From an uncultured Porphyromonadaceae bacterium (GTDB taxonomy: Bacteria > Bacteroidota > Bacteroidia > Bacteroidales > Muribaculaceae): 34,484 nucleotides of DNA. Location of the stretch: positions 1 through 34,484 of the forward strand of contig CALDIF010000068.1 of assembly GCA_937901905.1 (NCBI GenBank), in the 5' to 3' direction. The stretch's first letter is position 1, and each line of letters begins with the position of its first letter. Shown here one piece after another: positions 15,231 through 23,750 of the stretch. The notes beneath the pieces are model-generated. The model was not told where the DNA came from. It was given only the letters and a program-made list of their open reading frames with translations, and ran no database searches. The position numbers were made by a program, and so were the translations under genes.

Positions 15231-16952
15231 ATGGCAGATAACAATAATAACGGCTCGGCACCTGCCGTGGAAAAACCGGTGCTGAACTTCGTGCAACAAA
15301 TTGTGGCAGACGACCTTGCTGCCGGCAAAAACGGCGGACGACTTAACACGCGTTTTCCACCCGAACCCAACGGATACCTGCACATCGGTCATGCCAAGGC
15401 GATTTGCATGGACTTCGGCGTTGCCGAGATGATGGGTGGCACGTGTAACTTACGCTTTGATGACACCAATCCTCAAAAGGAGGACACCGAGTACGTGGAG
15501 TCCATCATGCGAGACATTCATTGGCTAGGCTACGACTGGGGTGACCGCCTGTACTATGCGAGCGACTACTTTGAAAAGTTGTACGACTTCGCGTTGCGCT
15601 TGATACGCGAAGGTCACGCCTACGTTGACGACCAATCAAGTGAGGTGATAGCCGCACAAAAGGGCACTCCCACCACGCCGGGTGTCAACAGTCCCTACCG
15701 TGACCGCTCGGTGGAAGAAAATCTCGACCTGTTCGAGCGTATGAATGCAGGCGAGTTTGAAGAGGGAACTCACGTGTTGCGCGCCAAGATTGACATGACC
15801 AGCAGCAACATGCACTTCCGCGACCCCATTATCTATCGCATCATCAAGAAACCTCATTGGCGCACCGGCGACAAGTGGAAGGTGTATCCGATGTACGACT
15901 TTGCACACGGTCAAAGCGACTACTTTGAGGGGGTGACGCACTCGATTTGCACACTCGAATTTGTCCCCCACCGCCCGCTATATGACTACTTCGTATGCCT
16001 GTTGGCAGGTGACACCGTGGAGAGTTATTGTCCGCGCCAAATCGAGTTCAACCGCCTCAATCTCACCTACACCGTGATGAGCAAGCGCAAGTTATTGCAG
16101 TTGGTGCAAGAGAAATTGGTGGCAGGTTGGGACGACCCGCGTATGCCCACCGTGTGCGGTCTGCGTCGTCGCGGTTACACGCCACAATCCATCAAAAACT
16201 TCCTCAATGCTATCGGCTACACCAAGTACGAGGCTCTCAACGACATCAGCCTGTTGGAACATAGCATTCGCGAGGATCTCAACCGCAACGCGCCACGTGT
16301 CAGTGCCGTGCTCAACCCGGTCAAGGTTGTGATTACCAACTATCCCGAAGATCGCGTGGAAATGATGTCGATGGAGAACAACCCCGAGCGGGAGGGTGCC
16401 GGCGTGCACGAGATGCCGTTCTGCCGTGAAATCTACATCGAGCGTGATGACTTCATGGAAAATCCGCCTAAAAAATTCTTCCGACTCACCCCGGGCAAGG
16501 AAGTGAGATTGAAGGGGGCGTACATCGTCACATGCACCGGCTGCACCCACGATGACGCGGGCAACGTGACCGAGATACAGTGTACCTACGACCCCGACAC
16601 CTTGAGCGGCAGCGAGGGTGCTAACCGCAAGGTCAAGGGCACGCTGCACTGGGTGAGTGCACGCCACGCCGTTGATGCCGAGGTGCGCTTATACGATCGG
16701 CTGTTCGCCGTTGAGAACCCGAGTGCCGAGGTCGAGCGCGACTTCCGTGAGTTGCTTAATCCCGACTCGCTCAAAGTGTTGCAGGGTGTCAAAATCGAGC
16801 CTTACTTGGCGAGTGTGGCACGCGTGGAAGACAAGTTCCAGTTCCAACGCATAGGCTACTTCTGCGTTGACCCCGACAGCACAGGCGGACATCTCGTGTT
16901 CAACCGCACCATCGGTCTCAAAGACAGTTGGGCTAAAATCAGTGCTAAGTGA
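15231..16952 (+). CDS. glnS: Glutamine--tRNA ligase
   Basis: A 573-residue class I synthetase that charges tRNA-Gln. The HIGH motif is in FPPEPNGYLHIGHAKAICMDFG, the substrate-binding FDDTNPQKED follows, and the KMSKS-type motif is VMSKRK. The C-terminal anticodon-binding beta-barrels include YDRLFAVENPSAE. I chose ATG 15231 (MADNNNNGSA) because the frame start at 15198 would overlap the promoter. Its stop overlaps the next start (TGATG), so the flavoprotein gene is coupled. Having GlnRS suggests direct charging of tRNA-Gln. Confidence 0.96.
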   Translation: MADNNNNGSAPAVEKPVLNFVQQIVADDLAAGKNGGRLNTRFPPEPNGYLHIGHAKAICMDFGVAEMMGGTCNLRFDDTNPQKEDTEYVESIMRDIHWLGYDWGDRLYYASDYFEKLYDFALRLIREGHAYVDDQSSEVIAAQKGTPTTPGVNSPYRDRSVEENLDLFERMNAGEFEEGTHVLRAKIDMTSSNMHFRDPIIYRIIKKPHWRTGDKWKVYPMYDFAHGQSDYFEGVTHSICTLEFVPHRPLYDYFVCLLAGDTVESYCPRQIEFNRLNLTYTVMSKRKLLQLVQEKLVAGWDDPRMPTVCGLRRRGYTPQSIKNFLNAIGYTKYEALNDISLLEHSIREDLNRNAPRVSAVLNPVKVVITNYPEDRVEMMSMENNPEREGAGVHEMPFCREIYIERDDFMENPPKKFFRLTPGKEVRLKGAYIVTCTGCTHDDAGNVTEIQCTYDPDTLSGSEGANRKVKGTLHWVSARHAVDAEVRLYDRLFAVENPSAEVERDFRELLNPDSLKVLQGVKIEPYLASVARVEDKFQFQRIGYFCVDPDSTGGHLVFNRTIGLKDSWAKISAK

Positions 16953-17743
16953 TGGACTACCGGTTGAGTTACAAGATTGTTGACAAACAACAATTCTCGG
17001 CAGCCGTGACCAAACTTGTCGTTGAGGCTCCGCTGATAGCCCGTGCCCGACGTGCGGGGCATTTCGTCATCGTACGTTGTGGCGAACACGGCGAGCGCAT
17101 TCCGCTCACCATTGCCGATGCCGATCCCGTGACCGGGACAATCACGCTTGTGGTGCAAGCCGTGGGAGACAGCACACGCAAGATATGTGCGCTCAATCCG
17201 GGTGACACGCTCACCGATGTCGTCGGTCCGTTGGGTAAGGCGACACACATCGAGCGCTACGGCACCGTGCTATGTTGTGGCGGTGGGGTCGGTGTGGCTC
17301 CGCTGTTACCCATCATTCGTGCCATGAAAGCCGCCGGCAACCGTGTTGTCAGCGTACTCGCCGGGCGTTCACGCGAACTCATAATCCTCGAGGACGAGGT
17401 GCGCGACAGCAGCGACGATGTCATCATCATGACCGATGACGGCAGTTACGGGCAACAGGGTCTGGTGACCGTTGGCGTTGAGCAAGTGCTGCAGCGCGAA
17501 CACGTCGACCGCTGTGTGACAATAGGTCCGGCAGTAATGATGAAATTTGTGTCACTGCTCACGCTCAAGTATGCCGTGCCCACCGAGGCTTCACTCAACG
17601 CCATCATGGTCGACGGCACGGGAATGTGCGGAGCGTGCCGTGTCACTGTGGGGGGCAAGGCTCGTTTTGTGTGCGTTGAGGGACCGGAATTTGATGCACA
17701 CCAAATTGATTTTGACGAGTTAATGATGCGTTTGCGTCCTTGA
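16952..17743 (+). CDS. NfnA/PyrK-like FAD, NAD(P) and [2Fe-2S] oxidoreductase subunit
   Basis: A 263-residue ferredoxin-reductase-family protein of the sulfide/dihydroorotate dehydrogenase-like group. The FAD barrel occupies the first 95 residues (GERIPLTIAD), the NAD-binding domain begins at CCGGGVGVAPLLPI, and the C-terminal cluster has Cys in GTGMCGACRV and FVCVEGPEFD. In NfnAB this subunit transfers electrons between NAD(H) and a GltA-like partner. Here no NfnB/GltA gene follows: a terminator and a convergent glycosidase gene come next. PyrK (dihydroorotate dehydrogenase electron-transfer subunit) is the alternative, but no pyrD is seen. Confidence 0.83.
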   Translation: MDYRLSYKIVDKQQFSAAVTKLVVEAPLIARARRAGHFVIVRCGEHGERIPLTIADADPVTGTITLVVQAVGDSTRKICALNPGDTLTDVVGPLGKATHIERYGTVLCCGGGVGVAPLLPIIRAMKAAGNRVVSVLAGRSRELIILEDEVRDSSDDVIIMTDDGSYGQQGLVTVGVEQVLQREHVDRCVTIGPAVMMKFVSLLTLKYAVPTEASLNAIMVDGTGMCGACRVTVGGKARFVCVEGPEFDAHQIDFDELMMRLRP

Positions 17744-17769
17744 ACGGGCTACACTCGACAATATATACA

Positions 17770-17801
17770 ACGAGAGGGGACTGAAATCAGCCCCCTCTCG
17801 T
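17770..17801. terminator. Bidirectional terminator between convergent genes
   Basis: ACGAGAGGGG at 17770-17779 pairs with 17792-17801, with an A/C mismatch and an inner CTG/CAG around loop AAAT. It lies between the flavoprotein stop (17743) and the GH53 stop (17820), so it serves both. Confidence 0.8.
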
Positions 17802-17819
17802 CATTAAGTCAGGAAACAA

Positions 17820-19061
17820 TCATTTAGCGAAGTCACCCACACTGGCTATCGCCGGTGAAGCCTTGTGGGTCTGGTTATCCCACAATCCGGCATTATACCA
17901 GTCGGTGCGCACTTGATTGGGCCACAAGCCTCCATCATTCGCCTCGGGGAACCACCAGAACAAGCCCTTGACATTCTTGTGTGCCTTGAGTTGGGCAACA
18001 AGAGCATCGGTGTATTGTTTTTGCCCGTCTTGGCTGATAGGATAGGTTGCCGATAAGTCATACTTGACATCACTCGGTTGCCAAGCGTGGAAATAACCCG
18101 TTTCCATTATCATGATGTCCTTGTCGGGGTGAGCGCTCTCCATGTCATCGAGGGCACCGTTGAGGGCATCAAACAAGCCGTGATAGTAGGGATAATAACT
18201 CAATCCTATTATGTCGTAGTCGAGTTCGTCAACATTTTGATAATAGGACTTGAGCAACGAGCGGTTACGTACCAACTCGGTATGCAGGATAATCTTGGCA
18301 TCGGGACACACCTCACGACAGGCCTTAATGGCTTGACGTTCGAGGTTGAGGAAGCGAGACCAGCCGCCACTGTCAACAGCCTTCACCGCAGTGCCGCCCT
18401 CGGGAGCCCAACACATGCCGTAAGACACCTCGTTACCCGTCTGTATCAAGTCGGGCTCGGCATCGGCAGCCTTGAGCACGGCAAGACAATCACGAGTGTA
18501 CTCATACACTTGAGTTGCCAGTTGAGAGTCGCTCAGCGAGGCCCACGCCGCCGGCGTCGTTTGCGCAACAGGGTCAGCCCACGTGTCGCTGTAATGGAAG
18601 TCAAGCACAAATTGCAAACCGGCAGCCTTGATGCGTGCTCCCAACGACTTGACGTATTCGAGGTCTTGGCGAACACCCTCGCCCACGGCCTCGGCGGTCG
18701 CATTCTCGGGATTTACAAACAAGCGTACACGCATCGAGTTCCAACCGTTTGCCTTGAGATAGGCAATAACATCGGCAATGAACACGTTGTTCGTGTCGTA
18801 ATAGTTGACACCCGAGGCCTCATAACTTGGCAACAAGGAAATATCACCACCGGCATAGTAGTCGGGAATCACAATATCGTCCTCGCCCTCGGCAGGATCC
18901 TCGTGACCCTCGAGAATGGCATTGAGTATGGTGTTGACATCTGCCACATTGATGTGACCGTCGTAGTTAACATCAAGATGACGATACTTGCCGGCACGAT
19001 AAGATTGTGCACTTGCCACCAATGCAATCAGCATTGACAACAATAATAAAACACGTTTCAT
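17820..19061 (-). CDS. Secreted arabinogalactan endo-1,4-beta-galactanase (GH53) with dockerin-like repeat
   Basis: A 413-residue secreted glycosidase that cleaves beta-1,4-galactan side chains of pectin. A signal peptide (about 1-18, ending VASAQS) is followed by a dockerin-like repeat (DVNYDGHINVADVNTILNAIL, about 30-50, calcium-loop Asp/Asn pattern) and then the GH53 catalytic domain. The acid/base is Glu211 in QTGNEVSYG and the nucleophile Glu320 in MIMETGY. The open frame begins with a TTG at 19076, but ATG 19061 gives a normal signal peptide. It lies next to the GH13 amylase gene on the same strand; no SusC/SusD pair is present. Confidence 0.92.
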   Translation of the reverse strand: MKRVLLLLSMLIALVASAQSYRAGKYRHLDVNYDGHINVADVNTILNAILEGHEDPAEGEDDIVIPDYYAGGDISLLPSYEASGVNYYDTNNVFIADVIAYLKANGWNSMRVRLFVNPENATAEAVGEGVRQDLEYVKSLGARIKAAGLQFVLDFHYSDTWADPVAQTTPAAWASLSDSQLATQVYEYTRDCLAVLKAADAEPDLIQTGNEVSYGMCWAPEGGTAVKAVDSGGWSRFLNLERQAIKACREVCPDAKIILHTELVRNRSLLKSYYQNVDELDYDIIGLSYYPYYHGLFDALNGALDDMESAHPDKDIMIMETGYFHAWQPSDVKYDLSATYPISQDGQKQYTDALVAQLKAHKNVKGLFWWFPEANDGGLWPNQVRTDWYNAGLWDNQTHKASPAIASVGDFAK

Positions 19062-19088
19062 AGTAATTATTTTCAAGCATTTGACAAT

Positions 19089-19116
19089 ACAGGCACGGCG
19101 TCACTGCCGTGCCTGT
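19089..19116 (-). terminator. Probable terminator after the amylase gene
   Basis: An 11-bp perfect stem (19089-19099 with 19106-19116) closes a 6-base loop 32 bp beyond the amylase stop. The T run behind it is weak. Confidence 0.5.
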
Positions 19117-19147
19117 CGTTTTCATCACGGATTACTGCATTCGGGCA

Positions 19148-21253
19148 TTATACATGCTCAAGAATGTAGGCGAGAATGACGTTGGCATCAGCCGCGTTCA
19201 CCTTGTCATCGCCGTTCACGTCGAACTTCTTGTCACCGTCACCATCGGGATGAGCAAGAATTTCGGCGATTACAACGTTCACATCGGCAGCGTTGACAAC
19301 TTCATCGTTGTTCACGTCAAGCGGATTGCCTGCAGCGATGGCATTGAGAGCCTCAACGAGATTGTCGCTGGTGATGTTATTGATCTTGTAGTGACTGTTG
19401 GCACTGTTGAAATCACCCAACTCGAACACCGCGTCGGCATAGATGCGCGGAGTGTCATCGCTCTGCACATTGCCATCGGGGTACACTCCGTTGTTAAACA
19501 CGGCTTGAATGTAATAGTCCTCCATCGTCACGTCGAAGGTCTTGTAGTAGTACTTCACGCCGTTCAAGGTCTTGGTGGTGGTCACTTGAGTGCCGGGCCA
19601 GTTACCCATGAGTTGTGCGTTGTTATCGGCACCACTCCAGATGTAGTAGTTCACATTCTCCCACTGTGCAGCACCGGTCATCGGATCCTTGAGGTACACG
19701 GTGATAGTGTAAGGGGTGAACGGAGCCTTAATCTTATATACACGTGTGCACACGTTGGTCACCTTGCCACCCACCAACAAACCGGCTTTGAGGGTCATCT
19801 CCTTGGTGATGGTGATCGATGTTCCACTCGCAACTTTGGTACCGTTGCTTGCTGTGGGTTCGCTGCCGTCGGTCGTGTAGACAATCTGCGCACCCGACGT
19901 TGCACTCACGGCAATCAACTTGGCACTTTCCTCTCCATTCTTGTAGGTGCCGTTGGGCAATGTAATCCACGCGACCTCGGCAGAATTGGCGAGGAAGTAC
20001 TTGTAGTGATAGCCGCTCAAAATCTCGGTCGTTCCCGACGGACCGCCATAACTGCTCACACGAGAGCCGACGGCAACGGTGAGGTCGGCCTTTGTTCCCT
20101 TGACTGCCATGGCAAAGTTGGTCGCTGTCGAAGCCTTGAGTGAATAGGTGCTCATGTTGTGGACACCGGCAAGACGACGCGCGGCACTCATCGCCTTTAT
20201 CTCTTTCTTATAGTCTTTCCAGTGAGGATAGAACACACACGGGGTACCCGGCATCGCGAGCAGATAGGCGTTAGCGGCAATAGTATCCTTTTTAATAGGA
20301 TCAAGGGGGTTGCTCGCGTCGCGGTATTGAGTGTCGTGGTTCTCGATGAAAGTTACTGCGTAACGACGGTATTGTCCGCTGTTGTAGTTTTGGCTGATCA
20401 AGGGCCAGTTGCCATCGTTCTGCTGATTGAGTCTTGTCATCGAGTTGTTGTTGAAGGCATTGCGGCACGCATAACGGAATTGGAAGTCGAACGCGGCACT
20501 GTACTTGCCCGTGCCGTCAATCCATTGCTTGATAGTCTCGGTTCCACTCCAGTTCTCACCGACGCTGAACTGCGGATTGGCTGCCATGTTATATTCCTTG
20601 GTGTAACTCGCTGCGTAGCCACGCACCATGTCATAACGGAAACCGACGTAACCATAGTCATTAATCAACATTGAGAGGTAGTCCTTGACTGTGTTGCGCA
20701 CATTGGTGCTGGTGTGATCGAGGTCACGCAAGCCGGACCAGTCCTCACCGGTATCGGCAGCACCCAAAGTTTCGCCTTCTTGCAAGTGCTTGGCAGTCTC
20801 ACCGCCATCATCGTCCTTGGTGATGTCCTTCGATGTCATCGTGTAGGTCTTACCGTTATACTCCTCGGTGGGGAAATCAGTCCAAGTACTCTCATTCTGA
20901 CGGTGATTGACGACGATGTCGGCAATCGTACCGATGTTGTGTTCCTTGAATGTTTTAATCATCGAGCGCAACTCGTACTCGTAGCCGAACGAACTGTCGT
21001 AGTTGGTGAACCAGTACTTGGGGTTATAGCCCATTGACTGACCACCGCAGTTGGCACTTTGGGGTATCCAAACGAGGTCAAACGCGTCGGCAAGATCTTC
21101 AACTTGAGCCTCGAGCGACAACCAACTGGTCTCGCTGTAACTGTCCCAATAGAAGCCTTGCAGCATCACTCCGCCATAATTGGCAGGCCAACCTTGAGCC
21201 CACATCGCCAACGGCAACATGAGCACTGCAACCATAGATAAAATTTTCTTCAT
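19148..21253 (-). CDS. Secreted alpha-amylase (GH13) with starch-binding and dockerin-like modules
   Basis: A 701-residue secreted starch hydrolase. A signal peptide (1-19, ending AMWAQ) precedes the GH13 barrel, with region I DIVVNH (112-117), nucleophile Asp208 in GFRYDMV, acid/base Glu233 in VGENW and Asp307 in ENHDT. Then come a beta domain, a chitobiase-like/FN3-associated module (YTTDGSEPTASNGT), a CBM26-like starch-binding module (YYIWSGADNN and MGNWPGTQ) and a C-terminal pair of dockerin-like repeats (DVNNDEVVNAADVN and DVNGDDKVNAADANV). Export is likely through the inner membrane and perhaps type 9 secretion. It precedes the GH53 gene. Confidence 0.94.
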   Translation of the reverse strand: MKKILSMVAVLMLPLAMWAQGWPANYGGVMLQGFYWDSYSETSWLSLEAQVEDLADAFDLVWIPQSANCGGQSMGYNPKYWFTNYDSSFGYEYELRSMIKTFKEHNIGTIADIVVNHRQNESTWTDFPTEEYNGKTYTMTSKDITKDDDGGETAKHLQEGETLGAADTGEDWSGLRDLDHTSTNVRNTVKDYLSMLINDYGYVGFRYDMVRGYAASYTKEYNMAANPQFSVGENWSGTETIKQWIDGTGKYSAAFDFQFRYACRNAFNNNSMTRLNQQNDGNWPLISQNYNSGQYRRYAVTFIENHDTQYRDASNPLDPIKKDTIAANAYLLAMPGTPCVFYPHWKDYKKEIKAMSAARRLAGVHNMSTYSLKASTATNFAMAVKGTKADLTVAVGSRVSSYGGPSGTTEILSGYHYKYFLANSAEVAWITLPNGTYKNGEESAKLIAVSATSGAQIVYTTDGSEPTASNGTKVASGTSITITKEMTLKAGLLVGGKVTNVCTRVYKIKAPFTPYTITVYLKDPMTGAAQWENVNYYIWSGADNNAQLMGNWPGTQVTTTKTLNGVKYYYKTFDVTMEDYYIQAVFNNGVYPDGNVQSDDTPRIYADAVFELGDFNSANSHYKINNITSDNLVEALNAIAAGNPLDVNNDEVVNAADVNVVIAEILAHPDGDGDKKFDVNGDDKVNAADANVILAYILEHV

Positions 21254-21286
21254 AAGCCTATAATGGTGAATTAGTTTTTAATTGCA

Positions 21287-21315
21287 CAAATATAATAAAT
21301 TTCCCTAATTCACAA
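21287..21315 (-). promoter_or_regulatory. Probable promoter of the amylase gene
   Basis: On the minus strand TATATTTG (21287-21294) matches the -7 consensus TAnnTTTG, with TTG about 18 bp upstream (21313-21315). It lies 34 bp before the amylase start. Confidence 0.55.
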
Positions 21316-21593
21316 TTATCTTTTAACAGTGATGTAAAAACAAATAGAGTGCAAACGTTTGCAAAGGCCGGCATAACCGATATGAGATATGGGCTCAACG
21401 GGCACCACCTCAGGAGATAAAATGACACGCGAAATCAAATTGAATATTGAAAGGCAAAAATACGAATCATTCTAATATCGGACCTATGGGGCATTTTGCA
21501 GGCTGAGAAGTGCCTTCAATGCCGATGGGCACATGGCTGAGGAGGTATTCAAACGTTTCAGACATAAAATCGATGAATAATATTGATGAAGTT

Positions 21594-21734
21594 CCTCTCC
21601 GAGGCACTTTCCTCGTGTCCTCGACGTGACCGGGCAGCGCACGTCTTCAACGTGCTTGCACGGTCTTACGAACAATGTCGGGTCTTCGAACCACCTGACC
21701 TCTCCGAGGTCATCACAGACAGTTACGACTGTCT
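21594..21734. repeat. Array of short hairpins in a gene-free region
   Basis: Four near-perfect inverted repeats follow each other: CCTC-tcc-GAGG (21594-21604), GCACGT-cttca-ACGTGC (21639-21655), TGACCTC-tcc-GAGGTCA (21696-21712) and AGACAGT-tacg-ACTGTCT (21717-21734). The region 21254-21950 otherwise holds no supported gene. Stems differ in sequence but keep similar size and loops, unlike a simple tandem repeat. It may be a family of interspersed elements or a structured untranslated RNA. Confidence 0.5.
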
Positions 21735-21820
21735 CCCGTTTGTGTACATTATATCACCGGGGACTATATAACACCGCTGGGTCGCAAATGTGAGTGCGGT
21801 CCACGGCTCGCCCTCACGAG

Positions 21821-21850
21821 CGCATTTACGCGGATTTACGCAAATTTACG
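21821..21850. repeat. Three 10-bp tandem ATTTACG units
   Basis: ATTTACG occurs at 21824, 21834 and 21844, exactly one helical turn apart (units CGCATTTACG, CGGATTTACG, CAAATTTACG). A related set lies at 24548-24584. The function is unknown; phased repeats can bind proteins or bend DNA. Confidence 0.5.
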
Positions 21851-21895
21851 AGAAAAAAACACAGACTTGAGCATTTAAGAGAGGCTAAACACAAA

Positions 21896-21925
21896 AAAAG
21901 GGAAACTCTTATGAGTTTCCCTTTT
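21896..21925 (-). terminator. Rho-independent terminator of the secreted cohesin-like gene
   Basis: A 13-bp perfect stem (21896-21908 with 21913-21925) around loop TTAT, 26 bp past the stop at 21951. Read on the minus strand it ends in a T7 run, the textbook form. Confidence 0.85.
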
Positions 21926-21950
21926 ATCTAAGAAAATTTAGTAACCGAAA

Positions 21951-22676
21951 TTACTTGATAACCTTCACAGCGCTGGTAGTGCCGTCAACATAGGTAGTAA
22001 CAACGATGTTAACACCGTCGAATGCCTCGTTGCTCTCAACACCTGCTACGTTGTAGTACTTCACGCCGGCGATAGCCTTGTCAGCGTTGATGTCGCGAAC
22101 TGCGGTAGTCACTTGCATAGCGGTCAAAGGCGGTTCCATACAGTCCTCAGCGGGTTTGTCACCGGTACCGATCAACCACAGACCCATGGTCGGAGTGATG
22201 TTACCGCTCTCGAAGTCGTCAGCAGCAACTGCAGTAACCTTGAACAAGGGATACTTGTCAGCCTTGTTAGCCTCAATCAAGTTGAAACGACGTTGCTTCT
22301 CGTTCTTGCAAATAACTTTCAACTTCTTGTCCTTGTAACCGGTACTCAAAGAAACACCGAAACTTGAGGGGAAGTTGCTGGTCGGCTCGCACTTAACCTC
22401 AACCACTTCGGGATCCCACTCGTCAGCAACAGTGACAACATCAAGACCATCGGGGAACACCAATGTGAACTCGTATGCCAACAGAGCGAGATCGAGCTCA
22501 CCGTGGTTGTAGAAGAAGAACAACTCGTTAGCGTCTGAACCCGCAGTAACAACGGCTTCGGAACCATCCTCGGCACCTACTGACAAGAAGTCGGTAACCT
22601 TCTTGTAGTCAAGAGCGCTTGCGCTGAATGCCAACGAAATAGCGACTGCAGAAAGAAGTAAAGATTTTACCTTCAT
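21951..22676 (-). CDS. Secreted protein, possible cohesin-like fold with a C-terminal sorting-type tail
   Basis: A 241-residue exported protein. The signal peptide ends near FSASALDY (about residue 22). The middle (about 40-170) has the beta-strand pattern of cohesin-like or carbohydrate-binding modules in Bacteroidales: LLAYEFTLVFPDGLDVV, then KLKVICKN, then YPLFKVTAVAADDFESGNI. The C-terminus (KYYNVAGVESNEAFDGVNIVVTTYVDGT, ending VKVIK) resembles the terminal domain used for surface sorting in Bacteroidales, a match I make by pattern only. ATG 22676 was chosen over 22682. A typical terminator follows. It adjoins genes for two dockerin-bearing glycosidases. The cohesin assignment is tentative. 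Confidence 0.6.
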   Translation of the reverse strand: MKVKSLLLSAVAISLAFSASALDYKKVTDFLSVGAEDGSEAVVTAGSDANELFFFYNHGELDLALLAYEFTLVFPDGLDVVTVADEWDPEVVEVKCEPTSNFPSSFGVSLSTGYKDKKLKVICKNEKQRRFNLIEANKADKYPLFKVTAVAADDFESGNITPTMGLWLIGTGDKPAEDCMEPPLTAMQVTTAVRDINADKAIAGVKYYNVAGVESNEAFDGVNIVVTTYVDGTTSAVKVIK

Positions 22677-22688
22677 AAGCATTAAAGT

Positions 22689-22706
22689 TAAATTATTAAT
22701 AATTTA
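22689..22706. promoter_or_regulatory. 18-bp AT palindrome before the secreted protein gene
   Basis: TAAATTATTAATAATTTA is its own reverse complement and lies 13-30 bp upstream of the start at 22676. It could be an operator or simply an AT-rich leader; no clean TAnnTTTG is visible. Confidence 0.3.
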
Positions 22707-22943
22707 GTGAATAAATTCTCTTTTTTCATCGTGACAACCTCTGTTGCCAACTCAACCGACTCGACACAATAAACTTCAGGAAAACCTCTGCCTTGTATCT
22801 ATCGCTTGAAAATCAACCCGTTATGGCAAAAACGCCATTTCAAGTCGCTTTTCAGAGTACAATATTACTGCTTTTTTTTGAATTGACAAAATTTTTTTGA
22901 AAAAAATGCGATTTTTTGTTCTCAAGTACTGTTTTCGAAAATT

Positions 22944-23029
22944 TCATGTGTCACTCGGTGCCACATGACAGTTTGGGCGGGTCTTGTCACCGGCACAAAT
23001 GCCGGCAATTAAACGAGCATCATTGATGC
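22944..23029. repeat. Second array of short hairpins
   Basis: In the gene-free stretch 22677-23291 three inverted repeats follow each other: an imperfect palindrome 22944-22968 (CATGTG with CACATG and inner CAC-tcg-GTG), CCGGCA-caaa-TGCCGG (22990-23005) and GCATC-att-GATGC (23017-23029). The rest of the stretch is AT-rich with T and A runs near 22870-22920, and no gene is supported. Confidence 0.4.
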
Positions 23030-23291
23030 CACTTGTCAATCCAAAAACACACTGTAATATCTCAACTTCAATGACCTCCATGAAAACCGGCAAAAACACC
23101 GTGTTCACGCTGCAAAATTACAGATTTCGGTGATAGAGAAATTTGGATATTAGGTGGATTTTTTTGGATTTTTTCGCCCGAAAGAGCCTGAAATCGACAA
23201 TTACGGACACTAAATCGCATTCTATTAACAATTTTCACGACGAATTACTGAGATGTCGTCACCACGGCAGCATAAGAGGTAACGTAGCGTG

Positions 23292-23744
23292 TCAACCGAA
23301 TAACGCGTCGTCGGTATAAGGCAAATGGGCAAGGACCTTACCCATCTGCACGGCACCGTCGCGCAACTTGCCACCCACCATGGAGCGCAAGAAAAACGGC
23401 AGATCCACCTCGACTGACGATTGGGATAATGTTCCCTCGCCTTCCGGCTCAAGGTCAACAATCAAGGCGAAAGCGACAGGCGATTGTGCCGCACGATACA
23501 CCACACGGGAGTTCTCAACACACTCGGCGGGTACAATAGCCAAGCGCACAGGTCCCATCGGCGAGTTGAAGGTGACACCACTGTCGTCGAGCGACACTTC
23601 GGACAAGTGTTCACGAGCCTCGGGCGGCAATGAGTCAAGCGTTCCACTCAGGCGCTGCATCAGCACCGTGGGTCTGGTCAAACTCGAGTAAACGGCATCA
23701 ACGGGTGCCGCAATCATCTCACGATTTGATTTATAAGTCTCCAT
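23292..23744 (-). CDS. SRPBCC-family (START-like) ligand-binding protein
   Basis: A 150-residue cytosolic protein. The N-terminus (YKSNREMIAAPVDAVYSSLTRP) and the alternating beta pattern ending in a long C-terminal helix (GGKLRDGAVQMGKVLAHLPYT) fit the SRPBCC helix-grip fold, which binds small hydrophobic ligands. Substrate unknown. It starts 6 bp after the stop of the SH3-like gene, so both are one transcript. No signal peptide is seen. Confidence 0.7.
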   Translation of the reverse strand: METYKSNREMIAAPVDAVYSSLTRPTVLMQRLSGTLDSLPPEAREHLSEVSLDDSGVTFNSPMGPVRLAIVPAECVENSRVVYRAAQSPVAFALIVDLEPEGEGTLSQSSVEVDLPFFLRSMVGGKLRDGAVQMGKVLAHLPYTDDALFG

Positions 23745-23750
23745 AGAATT

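Noticed and set aside
18078..20143. Plus-strand open frames of 319 and 344 codons
   Set aside because: Antisense to the GH53 and GH13 genes, whose active-site motifs are complete.
21484..21675. 63-codon minus-strand frame, and a plus frame ending VFKRFRHKIDE
   Set aside because: Short, no start signal or promoter, no recognised family; it overlaps the hairpin array. A decayed transposase tail is conceivable but not supported.
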